A DNA stretch of 38,056 bases from Novacetimonas pomaceti (GTDB lineage Bacteria; Pseudomonadota; Alphaproteobacteria; Acetobacterales; Acetobacteraceae), in NCBI RefSeq assembly GCF_003207955.1, contig NZ_NOXG01000020.1, forward strand, positions 1-38,056, read 5' to 3'. The notes beneath the pieces are model-generated. The model was not told the origin of the DNA and did not search any database. It saw only the letters and a program-made list of their open reading frames with translations. Of this stretch, positions 33,324-38,056 are shown one piece after another. Position 1 is the stretch's first letter. The number at the start of each line of letters is the position of its first letter. The position numbers and the translations under genes are program-made.

Positions 33324-34661
33324 ATGGCTGAGACTGGCCGACCGCTGCAGGCGGCGCGGCCGCCGACCGGCCTGTCGCCGGCCACGGCGCGGGCCTATGC
33401 GGCCTCCTGGCGCGCCTTTGTCAGGACCCAGCCAGCCGATAGCGGCTTTCCGGTCGGCCCCGTCGCGGTGGCAGCGTGGCTGGACGCCCGGGCCAAGGCC
33501 GGACGGCCGCGGCAGAGCCTGGTGGTGGATCGCGCGGCGCTGACGGCCTGGTGTGCCGCCAATGGCGAGGGGCTTGATGTCGCCCTCCCCGCCACACGGG
33601 TGCGCCGGACCGGGGCTGGGGTCGATGCGGCTTCTCTGCTGGCTGCCGCGCGACGCTGCGGGCCCGACCTGCCCGGCCTGCGCGACCGGGCCTTGCTGTT
33701 GCTGGCGGCCACGCTGGACATCGGCGCCGAGGCCTTGGCCCGGCTGACGGTAGAAGACATCAGCGACACGACGGACGGGATGACCGTCGCCCTGCTGCGG
33801 CCCCGGTCCGGGCGCCACCAGTTGCGCCGGTTGCGGCGGCGCCGGGAGTTGGCCGTCTGTCCGGTGCGATCCTGGGCCGTCTGGCGCGATGCCGCGCAAC
33901 TGCGCTGGGGGGCAGCGTTCCGGGGGATCGATGCGCCTGGCACGGTCGGGGATCCATTGTCGGTGCCGGGGATCCGGTTCGTGCTGGACCGGGCAATTGG
34001 ACGTTCCGATCGCCCGGCCCACCGGACACGGCGGACGAAATCCGGCACCCCGCCAGAGTCCTCAGTCCGGACGCCAGCGCGTCAACGTATGCTGAGACCG
34101 GCCCCAGACTGGATCCGGACGACGCTCACGGTAAGCGGTCCGGTAGATGCAGTGGCCCGGTTCCGGATGGCGGCCCAGGGGCCGGGGATCATTCCCTGGC
34201 AGGTGGATTTTGACTACGAACAGGCCCGCCTGCTGGCGCCGATGGCGGGGAAGGGGGCGCAGGCGGTGACGCTGGCCCGGCTGCTGCGCCAGGCGTCCGA
34301 GCGCCTGCATCAAATCGCCCTACAGCATCAGGCGGCAGGCTGCCCTGCTTGTGCCTTTGACCTGCACCGGCTGGTACCGGTTCCCGGTCCCATTCTGGAA
34401 GCCGGGGCGGACTCCCGTGCGGCGGCGGCCTGGCTGCAGGCACAGTGGGGCACGCTGCTACCGTTGCGTCGGGTGGAGGTCGAAGCCCCGCGCGACCAGC
34501 GCGTCCGCCGCAGTGCCCGGCTGGTCTACCACTTCTGGTCGGCGGAGTGGACGCCGTGGCAGGCGCTGGAGCGGGTGCGGACGGACTGGCCGGAGCTGGT
34601 TTTCGACATCCGGCCGCATTACGCACGCGCTGATGACAGGAAGACCGCCGATGCCGCCTGA
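33324..34661 (+). CDS. Recombinase-like protein lacking the catalytic end, joined to a ferredoxin-like (YubB/DUF1281-like) domain
   Basis: 445 residues. Residues ~1-230 follow a tyrosine recombinase: core-binding part SPATARAYAASWRAFVRTQ, then GLRDRALLLLAATLDIGAEA, where the catalytic Arg is replaced, then VPGIRFVLDRAIGRSD. The HxxR box and the Tyr are missing. From about residue 255 (MLRPAPDWIRTTLTVSG) the protein changes to a domain with FDLHRLVPVPGPIL, WLQAQWGT, YHFWSAEWTPW and WPELVFDIRPHYA, the pattern of the YubB-type ferredoxin-like domain in plasmid proteins. An internal ATG at 34089 could be an independent start. The stop overlaps the scpA-like gene by 11 bases. Confidence 0.6.
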   Translation: MAETGRPLQAARPPTGLSPATARAYAASWRAFVRTQPADSGFPVGPVAVAAWLDARAKAGRPRQSLVVDRAALTAWCAANGEGLDVALPATRVRRTGAGVDAASLLAAARRCGPDLPGLRDRALLLLAATLDIGAEALARLTVEDISDTTDGMTVALLRPRSGRHQLRRLRRRRELAVCPVRSWAVWRDAAQLRWGAAFRGIDAPGTVGDPLSVPGIRFVLDRAIGRSDRPAHRTRRTKSGTPPESSVRTPARQRMLRPAPDWIRTTLTVSGPVDAVARFRMAAQGPGIIPWQVDFDYEQARLLAPMAGKGAQAVTLARLLRQASERLHQIALQHQAAGCPACAFDLHRLVPVPGPILEAGADSRAAAAWLQAQWGTLLPLRRVEVEAPRDQRVRRSARLVYHFWSAEWTPWQALERVRTDWPELVFDIRPHYARADDRKTADAA

Positions 34662-35430
34662 GGAGGACGAAGACTGGGGCGATCCGCCGCGTCGGTTGCC
34701 GCGTCCAGCGGTGCCGGAATTCCATGTCGAGGGGTTTGACGGGCCGCTGGACCTGCTGCTGGACCTGGCGGAACGGCAGCGTCTGGATCTGGGTGTCCTG
34801 TCCATCGCGGACCTGGCGGCCCAGTTTGTCGCTGAGGCGGAGCGGTTGGCCTGCACGACGCCGCTCATGCAGCGCGCGGACTGGGTGATCTGGATCGCCC
34901 GGCTGGTGTTCCTGCGCTCGCGGCTGCTGTTTGCCTCACAGGCGGAAAAACAGCTTGCCGAAAAAGAGGCGTGCCGGACGGTCGGCCAGATCGAGGGGCT
35001 GTTGCAGATGTGTGCGGCGGCTGACTGGCTGGAGGCGCGACCGCAGCTTGGTGTGTCGGTTTTTGCACGAGGCAGGGTAGCCGTGGAGAATGGCGTTTCA
35101 GGAAGGCAGGGGACTTATTTCAGTCTGTTGGAAGTTTGTCTCAGTGTGCTGGAACGGGAATTGGTGAGGGTCGAGACATCCGTTCCGATCTATCGGATCA
35201 ATGTGCCTGCATATTGGCGTGTGACAGATGCGCTGGCCCTTGTCCGCGAAAAAATAGGGAACGGGGCCTATCGCAGCATATGGGAAGAGTGCATACCCTG
35301 GTCGGCTTTAAGCGGGCCGGATAGGATCATTGCTTGTCGTGCAGCTGTTGCTGCTACGTTTGTGGCTGGCCTAGAATTGGTGCGGCGGGGAGAGGCATCG
35401 ATCGATACGGTTATGTTTCCCATAGCATGA
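34651..35430 (+). CDS. scpA: ScpA-like segregation/condensation protein
   Basis: 259 residues from ATG 34651 (MPPEEDEDWGDPP). The ScpA kleisin hallmark FDGPLDLLLDLAERQRLDLG is near the N-terminus (~residues 30-50), followed by RADWVIWIARLVFLRSRLLF and a C-terminal winged-helix-like end. ScpA bridges SMC dimers in chromosome condensation. Mobile copies like this lack scpB and smc neighbours. It overlaps the upstream recombinase/ferredoxin-like gene, so the two are co-translated and may form a plasmid maintenance or DNA-organising unit. From about 35080 the DNA becomes less GC-rich. Confidence 0.8.
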   Translation: MPPEEDEDWGDPPRRLPRPAVPEFHVEGFDGPLDLLLDLAERQRLDLGVLSIADLAAQFVAEAERLACTTPLMQRADWVIWIARLVFLRSRLLFASQAEKQLAEKEACRTVGQIEGLLQMCAAADWLEARPQLGVSVFARGRVAVENGVSGRQGTYFSLLEVCLSVLERELVRVETSVPIYRINVPAYWRVTDALALVREKIGNGAYRSIWEECIPWSALSGPDRIIACRAAVAATFVAGLELVRRGEASIDTVMFPIA

Positions 35431-35659
35431 TGTTCCTTTGTAGCCTGGCAATGGCTTTTGGCTTCTTTAATAATGTACAAAGATATAGGTGAAATGAGCG
35501 GACAGAAAACAAAGGTGAGCGCGAAGCAAAATGTGTTTTTTATGTTCACAAATACACGAGTTAATTTATGTAATATTTAAAACTTTATGAATGATCGCAA
35601 TATAGGAAATGTAGAAACGTACATTATTTTAATATACATATTATATAACTTTAACAATT

Positions 35660-36433
35660 ATGAAGGTTAATAATATTATGGATATCGATAAGCCAGCGAT
35701 GGTAGATGTTATATTTAACAACCTAAAACAAGACTTGAATAAGATATTGCCTTCTTATCGGAATGATGACCGTATTATATGTTGCATGTGCGGAAGGCTC
35801 TTACGTAAGGACCAGTTCTCTCTTGAACATATAATACCCCAGCAGGCGTTGAAAAAAGATATCAGAGACTCAAAATCTATCCCGAAGAATACACGTGCAG
35901 GGCTTACATTATTATGTAAGCAACCATTAAAAATACGTGGAAAAAAAGTCTCTGAACTGGGATGCAATGCATGGAAAGGAAAGCATTACGATAAAAAAAT
36001 TGCTTCTTTTTTGCAAAATCAGAATTTTAATAAAATGGATGTCTCCAATATAATATCTATCTTTTCTACCTGTTTTATAGCCATGTTTTCTGTATTCGGG
36101 TATAAAGCGGTGTTCACGCATGATGGTATAATATGTCGCAGACAATTTTTTTCGCCAGATAAATTCCGTCGCGATATTCCAGAATTCTCACAAATTATTT
36201 TAGCTGGATCGTCACCGGAAAAACTTACAGTCGACAATCAGAAATACTGGTCATCACCTTTCTATTTTTTCGAAAAGCTATGCGGAAATAAATTATTTTG
36301 CAGCGTTAGTATCAGACACGTGGCGATGGTGCTTCCCTTAACGCAATCATTTAGTCTGAACATTCGACCTGTGTTGCCATGGATGCCGTCACATCGAATC
36401 ATGCGACCTGATTTTACGCCGCTTTTTTCCTAG
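35660..36433 (+). CDS. HNH-type zinc-binding protein, AT-rich orphan
   Basis: 257 residues. Near the N-terminus CCMCGRLLRKDQ and FSLEHIIPQQALKK give a zinc Cys pair and the His of an HNH nuclease (EHIIP). A later GCNAWKGKHYDKKI supplies the closing Cys-Asn segment. The rest (FSTCFIAMFSVFGYKAVF, RHVAMVLPLTQSF) is not recognised. The DNA is very AT-rich compared with the scpA region 200 bp before, so it was acquired separately. The 229-bp spacer upstream is AT-rich and probably carries its promoter. A role as a solitary nuclease, perhaps in defence, is an inference from the HNH fold and setting. Confidence 0.6.
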   Translation: MKVNNIMDIDKPAMVDVIFNNLKQDLNKILPSYRNDDRIICCMCGRLLRKDQFSLEHIIPQQALKKDIRDSKSIPKNTRAGLTLLCKQPLKIRGKKVSELGCNAWKGKHYDKKIASFLQNQNFNKMDVSNIISIFSTCFIAMFSVFGYKAVFTHDGIICRRQFFSPDKFRRDIPEFSQIILAGSSPEKLTVDNQKYWSSPFYFFEKLCGNKLFCSVSIRHVAMVLPLTQSFSLNIRPVLPWMPSHRIMRPDFTPLFS

Positions 36434-36508
36434 TTTGCGTCAAAGACGCGGAAAACTCTCGATGCATTTCTTGCTTTTGAGAAGAACCCTTATCGAAAGT
36501 AGCCGGGC

Positions 36509-36967
36509 CTATGCGAGGCCATCCGGCTTATCCAGCACCACGATCCGGGTGCTGATCATGGTGCCCGCCGCCTTGAAGGCCCCCACCGGGACATCCTCGA
36601 CCAGCGCGGCCCCGCGGATCAGCGTCTCTGCCCGGGCCTTCAGCCCTGCCGGGCCAGCTCCGGGCCCGTTGGGCACCAGCGCCACCAGGCGGCCGCCCGG
36701 CGCCAGCCGCTCCCATGCCACCAGCAGGTTGCGGATCCACTGGCCAGAGGAATAGGGTGGGTTCATCACGATCCGGTCGTAGCGGGCCGTGTCCGGATCC
36801 AGCCAGTCCCCGCGCCGCGCGCTGACCCGCGGGTTCCCCGCGTAGCGTTCTGCCAGGAGGGCCGCCCGGCCCGCATTCTTCTCCACCGCCATGATTGAAG
36901 CTGCCGGCGTCTCCAGCAGGGCATCCACCAGCGCGCCTTCACCCGCGCTTGGCTCGCACAGGGTCAT
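36509..36967 (-). CDS. Class I SAM-dependent DNA methyltransferase, probably 5'-truncated
   Basis: 152 residues beginning directly with motif I, CEPSAGEGALVDAL. It continues with VEKNAGRAALLAERY, then motif IV in DRIVMNPPYSSGQW and a C-terminal VGAFKAAGTMISTRIVVLD. NPPY is the catalytic motif of adenine-N6 methyltransferases. Relatives normally have 50-100 residues before motif I, so the front is probably missing. The ATG at 36967 lies 6 bases after the stop of the upstream GIY-YIG remnant, where the join may have formed. The GC content is high, unlike both neighbours. Activity without the N-terminal part is doubtful. Confidence 0.65.
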   Translation of the reverse strand: MTLCEPSAGEGALVDALLETPAASIMAVEKNAGRAALLAERYAGNPRVSARRGDWLDPDTARYDRIVMNPPYSSGQWIRNLLVAWERLAPGGRLVALVPNGPGAGPAGLKARAETLIRGAALVEDVPVGAFKAAGTMISTRIVVLDKPDGLA

Positions 36968-36973
36968 GACTCT

Positions 36974-37658
36974 TTAATCAGGAGCATATCTGGTTCCGGC
37001 TTGCGAAAGGGAATAATCGGGTCCAAGGCGCCTGCCGATATACAAGGTCCGAATTTCTTCTGGAGCCTGCCGTCCGATAAACCCTTTTCTGTCTGGATAT
37101 TCTTTTTCAAATCCGGAGAAATACGCCTTTGTCGCCGGGAGCCATTTCTCGGCAATGAAAGCGTCTATTACCAAATTGTTTTTGATAGCCAGGATGTATT
37201 CGATAGTTTTTAGTCTCTCGGCAGATAACCGCCACGCATACCTGACAGCATCATAATTGCTCATCATCGAAGATGTCTTGTTGACGGCGAGAAGGAGAAC
37301 CTTGTGCTGAAAATCTATGAGGGGTGCCTGATACCGCAACAAGAGTTCTTGCGATGAGGCTACACCGCAATCATCCGAGTAGTGCCCCCGAACAATGTTG
37401 GTCAGGTTAAGGTATGCGTCGATTAAGGCGGCTTCGACATGAAGCGCCGTGGCTTCATCCAGCTTATGCCGATGGATGAAATGGTCTACAGATAAGCCTT
37501 CCTTATGAATTTCCCTCCTTTTCAACACGCGCTCCCACTGCATGCTGGAACACACGATTCCCCTTGCCTTTGCCGACATAGAACGTCTCGCCGTTTCGAG
37601 GGTCGACAAGCCTGTAAACGTAATAGCCAATTTGTTCACTAACGTCGTCACTAAACAT
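36974..37658 (-). pseudogene. GIY-YIG nuclease-like gene, broken by a frameshift
   Basis: The first frame (from ATG 37658) encodes MFSDDVSEQIGYYVYRLVDP and then NGETFYVGKGKGNRVFQHA, a clear GIY-YIG domain with the catalytic YVYRL and YVGKGKG segments. It stops near 37503. The second frame carries on with RREIHKEGLSVDHFIHRHKL, EVEAALIDAY-like ALHVEAALIDAYLNLTNIV and ELLLRYQAPLIDFQHK, the normal continuation of this family (LEM-3-like GIY-YIG proteins). A one-base change between about 37505 and 37560, in or next to the AAAAGGAGGG-like run, would restore one ~228-residue protein. It is a pseudogene, or possibly a sequencing error in a purine run. Confidence 0.7.
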
Positions 37659-37767
37659 TCTGCGCCCTCGTATTACAGTCAGGTGCAGGATTGCATCTGC
37701 TGATACGTTGCTTAAGCCATAGGATGCAGTATGCAAATATTCATTTTTTAATTATATGATTACTCCG

Positions 37768-37971
37768 TTAATCATGTGGCTTCTCCAAGGCTTCGATAGC
37801 CGAAATCACTTCAGATCCAAGCTGGCGGGTATTTCGTTTATTGCCAGTGTTGTTAAGGAGACTGACACCCAACGATGTGGCCAGTTCGCGCAAGGCTGGC
37901 TTTGTTATCCTTGCGGGAACGCCTTCCTTTTCCACCTGGATTGTACCGCTTTCATATTCGACGCGGATTTC
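37768..37971 (-). pseudogene. Decayed small ORF of unknown function
   Basis: A frame without a start codon reads IRVEYESGTIQVEKEGVPAR, then ITKPALRELATSLGVSLL, then NTRQLGSEVISAIEALEK. The composition looks like real protein, with a helix-turn-helix-like middle. Just upstream the same frame holds a TGA stop. Before that PKLPQV could be the old N-terminus, out of frame with the nearest ATG. So at least two lesions separate it from a working gene. I do not recognise the family. Confidence 0.4.
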
Positions 37972-38056
37972 TCACACTTGAGGCAATTTCGGGTCATTTT
38001 GTAGAATTCAGTCATCCCACAGGAGCCCGATCTGGAATATTGACGATATTCTGCTT

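Noticed and set aside
1..38056. CRISPR array
   Set aside because: No regularly spaced direct repeats of 23-40 bases and no cas gene were seen anywhere in the window.
1..38056. Complete tRNA or rRNA gene
   Set aside because: Only a 14-base tRNA-end-like match at 6861 was found; no cloverleaf or rRNA segment.

Overview
The window looks like a mobile, defence-rich accessory region, either a plasmid or a genomic island, of an alphaproteobacterium. An acetic-acid bacterium (Acetobacteraceae, Komagataeibacter/Acetobacter-like) is my best guess. The reasons are the IS5-family element with two frames, the GC-rich recombinase/ScpA backbone on the right, the IS66 and IS91 content, and the remnants of a VirB10/TrbI-type conjugation cluster on the left. 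This is inference from gene style; no rRNA or other lineage marker is present.

Layout, left to right. 1-1.2 kb: the end of an IS66-type element (tnpA complete, tnpB cut by the window edge) next to decayed conjugation genes (trbI 3' end and a deleted DUF2274 gene). 1.5-3.7 kb, minus strand: a two-gene Septu-type anti-phage system (ptuA ATPase, ptuB HNH nuclease). 4.1-6.7 kb, plus strand: a compact four-gene peptide-modification operon. Its 55-residue precursor ends in three consecutive aromatic-Asn-Arg triplets (Tyr-Asn-Arg, Phe-Asn-Arg, His-Asn-Arg). It is followed by a radical SAM/SPASM maturase, a 2-oxoglutarate/Fe(II) oxygenase and a HExxH protein, and a strong terminator lies beyond. This resembles cyclophane ('triceptide', YhhABC-like) RiPP loci and is the most exciting element here. 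6.8-8.7 kb, minus strand: a large serine recombinase with a small upstream partner. 8.9-11.1 kb: a RecD2-type helicase with a short coupled leader ORF. 11.5-15.8 kb: a SIR2-HerA defence pair translationally coupled to a third gene, a DEDDh 3'-5' exonuclease. 16.1-18.0 kb, minus strand: an OLD-like AAA ATPase with a TOPRIM/DUF4435-like C-terminus.

18.5-20.6 kb: an IS91-type transposase with its companion tyrosine recombinase. 21.1-29.3 kb: a three-gene restriction-modification operon made of a type III-like Res with a PD-(D/E)xK end, a 1010-residue beta-class DNA methyltransferase whose central recognition region is visibly AT-richer, and a UvrD-like helicase carrying a RelE-like N-terminal domain. 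29.4-30.2 kb: an 814-bp IS5-family element with TA target duplication. 30.3-31.3 kb: a PanE-like ketopantoate reductase. 31.4-35.4 kb: a phage-integrase-family tyrosine recombinase, a palindromic site, and a second recombinase-like gene that lacks its catalytic end and is joined to a ferredoxin-like (YubB/DUF1281-like) domain, overlapping a ScpA-like gene. 35.7-38.1 kb: an AT-rich HNH-type protein, a methyltransferase fragment, a frameshifted GIY-YIG nuclease and a decayed small ORF.

Together the genes make at least four independent candidate anti-phage modules and one RiPP operon, packed between recombinases and insertion sequences. Genes within each module overlap by 4-11 bases or lie very close together, whereas modules are separated by AT-rich or non-coding DNA. 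That pattern is typical of modules assembled by horizontal transfer.
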